Assembly: GCA_002477475.1 (NCBI GenBank)
Contig: DLPX01000044.1
Span: forward strand, 1-8,167
DNA length: 8,167 nucleotides
DNA from: Proteobacteria bacterium UBA7447
GTDB taxonomy: Bacteria > Pseudomonadota > Gammaproteobacteria > Arenicellales > UBA868
Direction of reading: 5' to 3'
Part shown: in pieces, positions 1-6,491 of the stretch
Position numbering within the stretch: position 1 is the stretch's first letter
Layout of the letters: the number at the start of each line of letters is the position of its first letter
The notes under the pieces: generated by a model
Seen by the model: the letters and a program-made list of their open reading frames with translations, nothing else
Database searches by the model: none
Told to the model about the DNA's origin: nothing
Made by a program: the position numbers and the translations under genes

Positions 1-509
1 TCGGTCAGCAGACATCCCCCCATCCAGTGCACGTCATCCGCGTAGCGATCGTCGGTAGAGCAGTGGGTGATAATGGCCTTGAGTTCGGGCGGACGCCGCG
101 CAGCCACCTGCAAAGCATTGAAGCCGCCCCACGAGATCCCGGTCATGCCCACACGGCCCGAACACCAGTCCTGCTCGGCAATCCAGGCAATCGCTGCAAC
201 GCAGTCATCCTGTTCGATCAGGGCGTACTCATCTGTGATGAGACCCTCTGAGTCTCCGGTGCCCCGGATATCCAATCGAATCGACGCGTAGCCATGTCCG
301 GCCCAGTAACGATGCCGACAGTCATCACGCACCCGAGTGCCGTCACGTTTGCGGTAAGGGATGTATTCCAGAATGGCAGGCACCGGCGAGGACTCAGCAT
401 CTTCCGGCAGCCAGATTCTTGCGGAAAGACGAACTCCGTCCGGCATGGGAATCCAGACATGTTCCCACTCTTTAACCTGATGCACAAATGTATCGACGAT
501 CTGACTCAC
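1..509 (-). CDS. CocE/NonD-type alpha/beta hydrolase (peptidase S15 family), N-terminal part
   Basis: The minus-strand frame stays open to the left edge, so about 169 N-terminal codons are present and the rest is missing. The protein opens with a strand-rich stretch (WIPMPDGVRLSARIWLP), then PAILEYIPYRKRDG. Tyr52 in PYRK corresponds to the oxyanion-hole tyrosine of cocaine esterase CocE. The nucleophile elbow is GISWGG with Ser126, followed by a conserved-looking tail, STDDRYADDVHWMGGCLL. The family (peptidase S15 / CocE-NonD) hydrolyses esters or amides with a Ser-Asp-His triad; the Asp and His would lie beyond the window. Start choice: GTG at 509 matches the usual short N-terminus and leaves 61 bp to the divergent amidohydrolase gene. 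An in-frame ATG at 554 would add 15 residues (MSFERLCHLVTGGGY) and leave only 16 bp. Neither has a textbook Shine-Dalgarno, although a G-rich run precedes the GTG. Substrate unknown. Family assignment is firm; the start is uncertain. Confidence 0.88.
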   Translation of the reverse strand, partial: MSQIVDTFVHQVKEWEHVWIPMPDGVRLSARIWLPEDAESSPVPAILEYIPYRKRDGTRVRDDCRHRYWAGHGYASIRLDIRGTGDSEGLITDEYALIEQDDCVAAIAWIAEQDWCSGRVGMTGISWGGFNALQVAARRPPELKAIITHCSTDDRYADDVHWMGGCLLT

Positions 510-570
510 ATACCCACCCCCCGTTACGAGGTGACATAATCTCTCAAAACTCATTGCGAGTACAACCGCC
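510..570. promoter_or_regulatory. Divergent promoter region between hydrolase and amidohydrolase genes
   Basis: This is the only non-coding space between two divergent genes, so it should carry both promoters. Plus strand: CATAAT at 535-540 is a 5-of-6 match to a -10 box, 30 nt before the ATG at 571, with no recognisable -35. Minus strand: TTGTAC (565-560) and GATTAT (541-536), 18 nt apart, form a weak pair ahead of the GTG at 509. The two -10 candidates overlap on the same AT-rich patch, so mutual interference is possible. If the minus-strand -10 is real, it lies inside the longer reading frame from 554 and favours the 509 start. These are consensus matches by eye only. Confidence 0.3.
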
Positions 571-2190
571 ATGTCTCAACGTCTTCTTTATAACGGCAAT
601 TTCCTTATCATGGATAAGGATTACTCAACAGCGGACAGCGTTCTGATTGAGGGCGGCAGAATCAAAGCAGTGGGGAGGGAAGCTGAATGTCGAGCGATCG
701 CCACCCATGCCGAAGAGGTCAACCTAGACGGCCAGACGGTAATACCCGGCTTTATTGATCCTCATGGCCACTTTCCCGACTCGGGATTCTTAAAACTGCA
801 TCGCGTCGACCTTTCTCCTCCTCCACTGGGTGCTTGTTCCAATATCGCTGAGGTGCTTGAACAACTGCACCAAAAAGCCCGTGTCACTAAACCCGGTGAC
901 TGGGTCGTGGGGGCCATGATCAACCCGGCAGAACTTGAGGAAAAGCGCTTCCCGACACGCAATGAATTAGATGCTGTCTCGGTGGAACATCCGGTCTGGC
1001 TCTTCCACGTCTCCGGGCACGCAGGTGTCGCCAACAGCCTGGCTCTGGCGTTTCGTGCGGTTGATAAGAATTCACAGGATCCGGCGGGCGGTAAATTCGG
1101 ACGAGACCCCTTGACCGGGGAACTCAATGGCCTTTGTGAAGGGATGTCGGCTATGGGCAAGATGGGCGACTCGGAATTTCAGATCAGTTACGAAAAATTC
1201 CTTTCTGCCTACGTTGACGCGGCCGATGAATATCTTGGACAGGGCGTCACCCTCGCCCAAAATGCGTGGGCCACAAAGACGCTTTTGGGTTATTTCGGCC
1301 AGATCGCAAATGAATCCCACCCGCCGATAGATACCATGGTGTTACCTGCGGGATTTCTTGAGCCAAAGTTGACGGCGGGCGAGCTCGATATTCCCCTGCC
1401 AGAACCCGGCAGTGGAATATTTCTCGGACCCCGAAAAGTCTTTGTCGATGGATCATTTCATCTGCAGACTGCCTGCCTGACACAGCCGTACTTCAAGCCG
1501 CTCAACGGTGATCCCCATCATCGCTGCGAACTTCCATTCAGTCGCGAGCAAATGGTCACACGTATCAGCAAACTGCATGACCTTGGGTTTCAGTGTCATA
1601 TCCACGCCAATGGAGATGCAGCGGCAGACCTAGCCCTCGATGCCATTGAAGCGGCCCAGCGCGCCAACAGACGAGAGGATCATCGCCACACGCTGATCCA
1701 TTCGCAAAATCTCCGGGAAGACCAGCTGGATCGCATGGCAACTGCCGGCGTCAGTGTCAGCTTCTTTCCCGCTCACCTTCACTACTTTGGCGATTTTCAT
1801 AGCGCTGTGACGTTCGGTCCAGACCGGGTGCGCAATATGTGCCCTACCCGCTGGGCCGAAGAACGAGGAATACGTTTTACCATCCATAACGATGCCCAGG
1901 TAACGCCGACCCGACCCTTGCACCTGATGTGGTGCGCTGTTAATCGGCAATCGCTTTCGGGAAAAACAATCGGCCAGGACCAGGCCCTTTCACCCCTTAG
2001 CGCTTTGAGGGCGCATACCATCGATGCTGCTTGGCAGGTGTTCCAGGAACATGATCGGGGCAGCATCGAGGCAGGCAAAAGAGCAGACTTTGCCGTGCTA
2101 TCCGGCAATCCGCTCGATGATCCTGAAAATATGCAAAAACTTTCGGTCTCACAGACGCTGGTTCTCGGGGAGACCCGATACCGTTCTTAG
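571..2190 (+). CDS. YtcJ-like metal-dependent amidohydrolase (Amidohydro_3 family)
   Basis: This 539-residue protein has the usual length for the YtcJ/NfdA-like branch of the amidohydrolase superfamily, which hydrolyses C-N bonds of amides and related compounds in a metal-dependent TIM barrel. The N-terminal beta-sandwich strand (residues about 3-37, ending GGRIKAVG) leads to the metal motif PGFIDPHGH with His65 and His67. RKVFVDGS (Lys289, Asp293) follows. Two further histidine motifs are CHIHANGDAA (His343, His345) and HTLIHSQ (His373, His377). HNDAQVTPTRP (Asp441) supplies the late catalytic aspartate, and the C-terminal GSIEAGKRADFAVL closes the sandwich. All expected ligands are present and there is no signal peptide, so it should be an active cytoplasmic enzyme. 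The ATG at 571 starts directly before the first strand; its ribosome site is weak. It is followed after 10 nt by the M81 gene, almost certainly in one transcript. Members act on N-formyl amines, N-acyl amino acids and similar amides; the substrate here cannot be named. Confidence 0.93.
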   Translation: MSQRLLYNGNFLIMDKDYSTADSVLIEGGRIKAVGREAECRAIATHAEEVNLDGQTVIPGFIDPHGHFPDSGFLKLHRVDLSPPPLGACSNIAEVLEQLHQKARVTKPGDWVVGAMINPAELEEKRFPTRNELDAVSVEHPVWLFHVSGHAGVANSLALAFRAVDKNSQDPAGGKFGRDPLTGELNGLCEGMSAMGKMGDSEFQISYEKFLSAYVDAADEYLGQGVTLAQNAWATKTLLGYFGQIANESHPPIDTMVLPAGFLEPKLTAGELDIPLPEPGSGIFLGPRKVFVDGSFHLQTACLTQPYFKPLNGDPHHRCELPFSREQMVTRISKLHDLGFQCHIHANGDAAADLALDAIEAAQRANRREDHRHTLIHSQNLREDQLDRMATAGVSVSFFPAHLHYFGDFHSAVTFGPDRVRNMCPTRWAEERGIRFTIHNDAQVTPTRPLHLMWCAVNRQSLSGKTIGQDQALSPLSALRAHTIDAAWQVFQEHDRGSIEAGKRADFAVLSGNPLDDPENMQKLSVSQTLVLGETRYRS

Positions 2191-2195
2191 GAGGA
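2189..2195 (+). promoter_or_regulatory. Strong ribosome-binding site that fixes the M81 start
   Basis: AGGAGGA overlaps the last two bases of the amidohydrolase stop codon and lies 5 nt before the ATG at 2201. It is the best Shine-Dalgarno match in the window. It decides the start of the M81 gene against the in-frame open extension back to about 2024, and its overlap with the upstream stop is typical of translational coupling in an operon. Confidence 0.85.
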
Positions 2196-2200
2196 ACAAG

Positions 2201-3694
2201 ATGACCAGGATTCTGATCGCCGGTTTTCAGCACGAAACCAATACATTCGGCGCCACCAAAGCATCCTTTAATGAATTTCTTGAAGCGGACGGCTGGCCCG
2301 GCCTGCTGCAGGGCGCTGACGTCATTACCGGGACACAGGGGATCAACCTGCCAATAGCCGGTTTCGTTGAAGCCACCCGCTCGGAACCAGACATAGAACT
2401 GGTTCCTGTTGTCTGGGCCTCGGCCGAGCCTTCTGCTCACGTCACTGACGACGCATTTGAAAACATCTCAACGATGATTCTGGACGGGATCAAACAGGCC
2501 GGCGCTCTCGATGCAATTTATCTTGACCTGCACGGAGCGATGGTGACCGAATCTCATGAGGATGGCGAGGGCGAACTGCTCTCCCGGATTCGCGAACTGA
2601 CGGGCGCTGCCCTGCCTATCGTCGTCAGTTTGGATCTTCATGCCAACATCACAGAGCGCATGGTGAGCCATGCCTCGGCTTTTTGCATATTCCGAACCTA
2701 TCCGCATATCGACATGGCGGCAACCGGTGCACGGTGTTTTCCGATACTGCAAAGATTGCTTTCAGGGGAGATCCTATACCCGGCAATGCGGCAGGCATCT
2801 TTTTTGGTGCCGTTGTCAGCACAGTACACGGGCGCTTCTCCTTGCAAAGAACTCTATCAACTCCTGCCCCAAGATAGCGCTGCAGGGCAGGCACACTGCG
2901 ATATTGCGATGGGCTTTCCCCCGGCGGATATCTATGACGCAGGTCCTGCTGTGGTTGCCTATGCCGCATCGCAAGCCGAGGCAGATGAGCACGCACAGCG
3001 CATCATTGAAGCGATGGAAACAAAAGAAACGGCTTTTGACAGCGCCTTGCTCTCAGCCGATTCCGCAGTTGCAAAAGCGATGTCTCATACCGGGAGCAAA
3101 CCGGTCATCATCGCAGATGTACAGGATAATCCAGGGGCCGGCGCCACCTCAGACACCACCGGCCTGCTGAAAGCGCTGGTTGACGGCAAGGCCACCGACG
3201 CAGTGCTCGCGTTGCTGCATGATCCGCAGACGGTTGCCGCCGCACAGGAGCTGGGCGAAGGCGGGATTTTTGATGCCGCGCTTGGGGGGAAATCAGGGCT
3301 GCCTGATATGGGCTCTTATCAGGCCAGGTGTCGGGTTCTGGCGTTAAGCGATGGCGAGTTTGCTTTCAGCGGGGCCATGTATGCCGGCGCTACGGCCCAG
3401 ATTGGACCCACGGCCCTGCTCGAGATAGTCGACAGCGAATCGAGCGTCAGCGTGCTTGTCGGCAGCAAGCGCTGTCAGTGTCTGGACCGGGCGATCCTGA
3501 CTCACATTGGTATTGATCCTGGTGAAAAGAAGATTGTTGCTGTAAAAAGTACGGTGCATTTTCGTGATGACTTTGAGCCAATCGCAGACCTCATCCTGCA
3601 TGCACAGTCCCCAGGGGTTAACTACTGCAGCCTTGAGGAAGTCCCCTACCAGAACCTTCGCACCACCGTCCGTCGCGGGCCGAATCGTCGGTAA
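2201..3694 (+). CDS. M81 family metallopeptidase (MlrC-like)
   Basis: This 497-residue protein belongs to the M81/MlrC family, named after the Sphingopyxis enzyme that cleaves linear microcystin and its tetrapeptide. The N-terminus RILIAGFQHETNTF (His11, Glu12, Asn14) is the family signature. YLDLHGAM (Asp109, His111) follows, then SLDLHANIT (Asp145, His147) and YPHIDM (His169). From memory, MlrC's zinc ligands are an Asp-x-His pair plus a His 22 residues on; Asp145, His147 and His169 reproduce that spacing exactly. The C-terminal MlrC_C domain begins near residue 300 with the glycine-rich ADVQDNPGAGATSDTTG (Asp306, Asp309). The very end (QNLRTTVRRGPNRR) lacks the RRPI-P-LD type ending I recall for many relatives; the neighbouring frames do not restore it. 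No signal peptide or membrane segment, so cytoplasmic. It is second gene of an operon with the amidohydrolase. Most M81 members have no demonstrated substrate, so microcystin activity should not be assumed. Confidence 0.93.
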   Translation: MTRILIAGFQHETNTFGATKASFNEFLEADGWPGLLQGADVITGTQGINLPIAGFVEATRSEPDIELVPVVWASAEPSAHVTDDAFENISTMILDGIKQAGALDAIYLDLHGAMVTESHEDGEGELLSRIRELTGAALPIVVSLDLHANITERMVSHASAFCIFRTYPHIDMAATGARCFPILQRLLSGEILYPAMRQASFLVPLSAQYTGASPCKELYQLLPQDSAAGQAHCDIAMGFPPADIYDAGPAVVAYAASQAEADEHAQRIIEAMETKETAFDSALLSADSAVAKAMSHTGSKPVIIADVQDNPGAGATSDTTGLLKALVDGKATDAVLALLHDPQTVAAAQELGEGGIFDAALGGKSGLPDMGSYQARCRVLALSDGEFAFSGAMYAGATAQIGPTALLEIVDSESSVSVLVGSKRCQCLDRAILTHIGIDPGEKKIVAVKSTVHFRDDFEPIADLILHAQSPGVNYCSLEEVPYQNLRTTVRRGPNRR

Positions 3695-3697
3695 GCA

Positions 3698-5071
3698 TCA
3701 AGCCGGAGTTTGCCGAACCGTCCTGGCTGAAACCGTATTAAAGCGCCACACCAGCAGCATGGCGGTCACGGCAATGCCTGCCACCATCCCCCACCATAAC
3801 CCCACCGCGCCCCGACCCGTCTCGATGCCCAGCCACCAGGCTGCGGGCAAGCCGACAATCCAGAAACTGAACGAGATCAGTAGCGGTCCATTGACATCTT
3901 TAAAGCCGCGCAACGCCCCTTGCGCGGTGATGTAAGTGGCATCAAACATCTGTAAAAATGCGACCGCGAATAACAGCGGTAATGCGGCCTGGACCACTGC
4001 GACGTCTGATGTATAGATACCCGCTATCCACTGGGGTGCGGCGAGGATTAGCAGGATTGATGGAATCACCAATGCCAAACTGCAGTAAAGGCCAAGCAAT
4101 CCACGTGCACGGGCCAAAGCAGGATCTTTCTGACCAATCGCCTGTCCGACCCGCGCCATCGTCGCGCTCGAGACGCTTACCGGAATCATGAAGACCACCG
4201 TGGCATAGTTGATGGCGACCTGGTGTGCTGCAAGCCAAACGTGACCCATCTTCCCCATCATCAAGGCTATCGCACTGAAAAAACCTGAGTCGAGCACCAG
4301 CGTCGCCGCGATCGGCACGCCGAGTTTTGATAAAACAAGGCATTCTCGCCCCGGCATTGGAAACGAGCTGAACAAACGACGGGCGCGATAGCGCTGCGCC
4401 AAGAGCACAAACCCGAGTAGTCCTAACGCATTAAGTGTCCCGACGAGCACCAGGTTCATCGCCGCCCCCTCAACGCCCAGAGGCGGCAGGCCCAAGTGTC
4501 CGAAGATCAATGCCCAGTTGCCGACGATCACAACAGGGAGTGTGGCAACGTTGATCACCAGCATCGGCCGGGAATGGCCTGTGGCCTCACAAAGAAATCT
4601 CAACGCGAGATAAAAGCAAAACGGCGGCATCGACCAGGCCGCAAGATCCAGATAATCCTGCACTAGCGGGATGATGGCAGGGTCTACCCCTATCCAATAC
4701 ATAAGATATCCCATCTCACGCAGTAAAAAGAAGGCTGCGATGCTGGTGATCGCGGCAAGCCACAGGCCCTGCTGAAAAGCACTTCTGATGCCCTTGTTAC
4801 GTCCTGCGCCAAAGTGCTGAGCGATAGTAGGCGACAGGGACATCATGACCCCAAGACAAATCAGAAACACAAAGATCATGAAGGATCCACCCAGTCCCAA
4901 GGCCGCCAACTCGACGGAGCCGACCCGACCCATCATCAAGATCGCAACGGTGGTGTTACTGACCTGAATGAACTGCGTGAACATGATTGGCAGACTGAGC
5001 TTTAACAGTCCGCTGAGCTCAAGCCTAAACGCAAAGCCCGACGCCTTCACGAAAGTCCCGCTGTATCGCAA
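3698..5071 (-). CDS. MATE family efflux transporter (NorM/MdtK-like)
   Basis: This 457-residue, twelve-helix inner-membrane protein has the length and two-lobe layout of NorM-type multidrug antiporters. Family marks are LKLSLPIMFTQ near residue 22, GRVGSVELAALGLG at 48-61, SPTIAQHFGAGR at 80-91, AAHQVAINYA at 281-290 and AQGALRGFKD at 383-392. Aligned by eye to Vibrio cholerae NorM, the cation-site acidic residues Glu255 and Asp371 correspond to Asp261 and Asp377. The helix-1 aspartate (NorM Asp36) corresponds to Ala43, within SNTTVAILMMG. The frame is bounded upstream by the TGA that also ends the MFS gene, so no ATG start precedes the first helix. TTG at 5071 is the furthest possible start and GTG at 5050 (residue 8) the alternative; neither has a clear Shine-Dalgarno. 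It probably depends on transcription, and perhaps translation, from the MFS gene 24 nt upstream. It ends 3 bp from the convergent M81 stop. Substrate unknown. Confidence 0.92.
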   Translation of the reverse strand: MRYSGTFVKASGFAFRLELSGLLKLSLPIMFTQFIQVSNTTVAILMMGRVGSVELAALGLGGSFMIFVFLICLGVMMSLSPTIAQHFGAGRNKGIRSAFQQGLWLAAITSIAAFFLLREMGYLMYWIGVDPAIIPLVQDYLDLAAWSMPPFCFYLALRFLCEATGHSRPMLVINVATLPVVIVGNWALIFGHLGLPPLGVEGAAMNLVLVGTLNALGLLGFVLLAQRYRARRLFSSFPMPGRECLVLSKLGVPIAATLVLDSGFFSAIALMMGKMGHVWLAAHQVAINYATVVFMIPVSVSSATMARVGQAIGQKDPALARARGLLGLYCSLALVIPSILLILAAPQWIAGIYTSDVAVVQAALPLLFAVAFLQMFDATYITAQGALRGFKDVNGPLLISFSFWIVGLPAAWWLGIETGRGAVGLWWGMVAGIAVTAMLLVWRFNTVSARTVRQTPA

Positions 5072-5076
5072 AAAAA

Positions 5077-5100
5077 GATCAAGGCTGGGGTCAGATCAAG
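5077..5100. repeat. Direct repeat GATCAAG across the MFS/MATE junction
   Basis: GATCAAG occurs at 5077-5083 and again at 5094-5100, separated by GCTGGGGTCA. On the minus strand the unit overlaps the end of the MFS gene, including its TGA stop (5098-5096), and covers most of the 24-nt gap before the MATE start. The core resembles short GGGGTCAGATC-type intergenic repeats that I associate, from memory only, with dispersed REP-like elements in proteobacterial genomes. One copy in one window cannot establish that. A short T-run (5076-5070 read on the minus strand) follows, but there is no hairpin in front of it, so it is not a convincing terminator. Confidence 0.35.
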
Positions 5101-6289
5101 TAATCGGTTTTAAGCGATAGTACGCTTTGCGAAGACTCATCATGAGAAATCCACCCGCCACCAGCACCATGACTAGGGCCAATCCGTAAGGATCCCAAAG
5201 GTCCATGCTGAGTCCACCCACAAGCGGCCCCACGAACGCACCGAAGCCCCAATACACGCCAAACGCGGCCATCGCTGTCGCCAACTCTACGCCTTTGAAC
5301 CACTGCCCCGCGATGATCATGGTGACCGTATAGACGCCGGCAAAAAACCCCCACCACAGAAATAATGTGATCCAGAGCAAAATCTTTGATGCGACTACCA
5401 GGGGCCACACGAGCGCACCCAGAAACGCTACCAGGGCGCAGGTCACCAGAACCTTGCGAGCATCAAAATAATCAGCGGCCCAGCCAATCGGCAATTGCAG
5501 CAGTGCGCCGCCCAAAGCGCCGAAAAAGAGCATCAGTGTTGCGGCGGATTCGTCCAGACCGACTCTCAGGCCATATACCGGCATCAGACTCGTGGTCGCG
5601 AGATCCTTGAATGCCACCACAAAGCAGGCGACAGCCAGAAGTGGCGCCACCTTCAAAAAGCTCAATACCCCAAATGAAGGCTCTTCGACGGAAGACGGAC
5701 GGTATCGATCGGCAAAAAACAGAGGCAAACCTGCAAGTGCCATCAGAACGATGCCGGCCACAAACGGAGTCAGATCCGAGATGCCCGTATACGACAGCAT
5801 CAAGGGACCAATCGCAAAACTTAGGGCGAGCGTAGTGTTGTAAAGGCCCATCACGCGGCCTCGATGCGGCTTCGGCGCGATTTCGATCATCCAGGTTTCC
5901 GTCACAACGAAAAGTACCACTCCCGTCAGACCCATAAGAAAGCGGATGATGAACCAGGCGACTAATGACTCGGTGGTCATCAACGCATAGATCAATGCAA
6001 TTTCAATCACGACACCCGCTGCCAGAAGGTTTCGCCCCTCCAGTCCACGCATGATCTTGGGGACAACAAAAGACCCAATCATGACACCCACCGGGGCTGT
6101 CATCGCCAGCGCACCGATGATGGTTGTGCTAACCCCTCTCCCTTCCAGAATAAGCGATAGCAAAGGTGTAAAGAGGCTGATGGTGATTCCGTAGATACTG
6201 AGGCAGCTGATGAGCGCACCAAGCGTTAGCACCCGCTGACGCGTCCACGGGGAATCGCTGGTCTGACCGTTGTTCATCTCATCTGTCAT
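5096..6289 (-). CDS. Major facilitator superfamily transporter (DHA1/YcaD-like)
   Basis: This 397-residue protein has about twelve hydrophobic helices and a short polar N-terminus. Motifs include RFLMGLTG at 116-123, the helix-5 region VTETWMIEIAP at 129-139 (Glu131, Trp133), and HRGRVMGLYNTT at 142-153. The cytoplasmic motif-A copy GWAADYFDARK at 269-279 follows helix 8; the usual motif A after helix 2 is degenerate (VPKIMRGLEGRN, 76-87). The E-W plus N/H-RGRV combination is typical of YcaD-like facilitators, which export or import small organic compounds by proton coupling; no substrate can be read off. The ATG at 6289 is chosen; a second ATG at residue 5 is possible. GGGAGGG (6309-6303) is the only Shine-Dalgarno candidate and is 13 nt away, rather far. 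It is first gene of a tandem pair with MATE, which lies in the same reading frame behind a single TGA. It is divergent from the isocitrate dehydrogenase gene. Confidence 0.9.
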   Translation of the reverse strand: MTDEMNNGQTSDSPWTRQRVLTLGALISCLSIYGITISLFTPLLSLILEGRGVSTTIIGALAMTAPVGVMIGSFVVPKIMRGLEGRNLLAAGVVIEIALIYALMTTESLVAWFIIRFLMGLTGVVLFVVTETWMIEIAPKPHRGRVMGLYNTTLALSFAIGPLMLSYTGISDLTPFVAGIVLMALAGLPLFFADRYRPSSVEEPSFGVLSFLKVAPLLAVACFVVAFKDLATTSLMPVYGLRVGLDESAATLMLFFGALGGALLQLPIGWAADYFDARKVLVTCALVAFLGALVWPLVVASKILLWITLFLWWGFFAGVYTVTMIIAGQWFKGVELATAMAAFGVYWGFGAFVGPLVGGLSMDLWDPYGLALVMVLVAGGFLMMSLRKAYYRLKPIT

Positions 6290-6491
6290 CGAAGTTTGCG
6301 AACCCTCCCAACAGGAAAACGACCTGACCCAAGTCAGGTACTCATAAGCCCAAACGGTTAAAAATTCACAAATGGTAAAATTTGCTTGCAGTTTGATAAC
6401 AAGCAGCTTGTGCCTTCAGAAGCGGGCATGAGCTGACAAATCCGCGGCTCCGATCAAAGGTGTGCCCGGAATCTACCAGAGGTTCGACCAC
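6290..6491. promoter_or_regulatory. Divergent intergenic region between MFS and isocitrate dehydrogenase genes
   Basis: This is the largest gene-free stretch in the window and must contain the promoters of both flanking genes. It is visibly AT-rich around 6353-6400. Toward isocitrate dehydrogenase, TAAAAT at 6376-6381 is a 5-of-6 -10 match without a good -35. Toward the MFS gene, TTGTGA (6371-6366) and TATGAG (6346-6341), 19 nt apart, are a weak pair. Two dyads stand out: ACCTGAC-CCAA-GTCAGGT (listed separately) and the 11-bp palindrome CAAGCAGCTTG at 6400-6410. A 19-codon ATG frame at 6372-6431 has no ribosome site. Any leader before the dehydrogenase would be up to about 100 nt long. No terminator or known riboswitch is recognised. 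Confidence 0.5.
6322..6339. promoter_or_regulatory. Perfect 7+4+7 dyad, candidate operator upstream of the MFS gene
   Basis: ACCTGACCCAAGTCAGGT is a perfect inverted repeat with 7-bp arms and a 4-nt centre. It begins 33 bp upstream of the MFS start and ends one base from the weak -10 candidate at 6346-6341, where a bound repressor would cover the transcription start. As RNA it could form a 7-bp hairpin, but no U-run follows on either strand, so an operator is likelier than a terminator. No regulator gene for it lies in the window. Confidence 0.45.

Noticed and set aside
2024..2200. Longer version of the M81 gene starting inside the amidohydrolase gene
   Set aside because: The extra 59 codons overlap the conserved C-terminus of the amidohydrolase in another frame, while AGGAGGA plus ATG at 2201 begins exactly at the family N-terminus (TRILIAGFQHETNTF).
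2201..3694. Naming the M81 gene mlrC and the locus a microcystin-degradation cluster
   Set aside because: No mlrA or mlrB homologue is present in the window, and M81 proteins occur widely in bacteria unrelated to microcystin use.
3660..3720. Possible bidirectional terminator between the M81 and MATE genes
   Set aside because: Only a 7-bp imperfect stem (TCGGTAA with TTGCCGA, one G-T pair, 15-nt loop) is visible, without a T-run on either side.
3564..3935. Plus-strand frame of 123 codons across the M81/MATE convergent junction
   Set aside because: It overlaps the end of the M81 gene in another frame and runs antisense to the MATE C-terminus; no ribosome site or recognisable family.
5091..5408. 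Minus-strand frame of 105 codons inside the MFS gene
   Set aside because: It is a shifted-frame shadow of the MFS C-terminal helices, rich in Arg and Gly as expected for such shadows.
6372..6431. A 19-codon plus-strand frame upstream of icd, considered as a leader peptide
   Set aside because: There is no ribosome-binding site, no run of regulatory codons and no attenuator hairpin after it.
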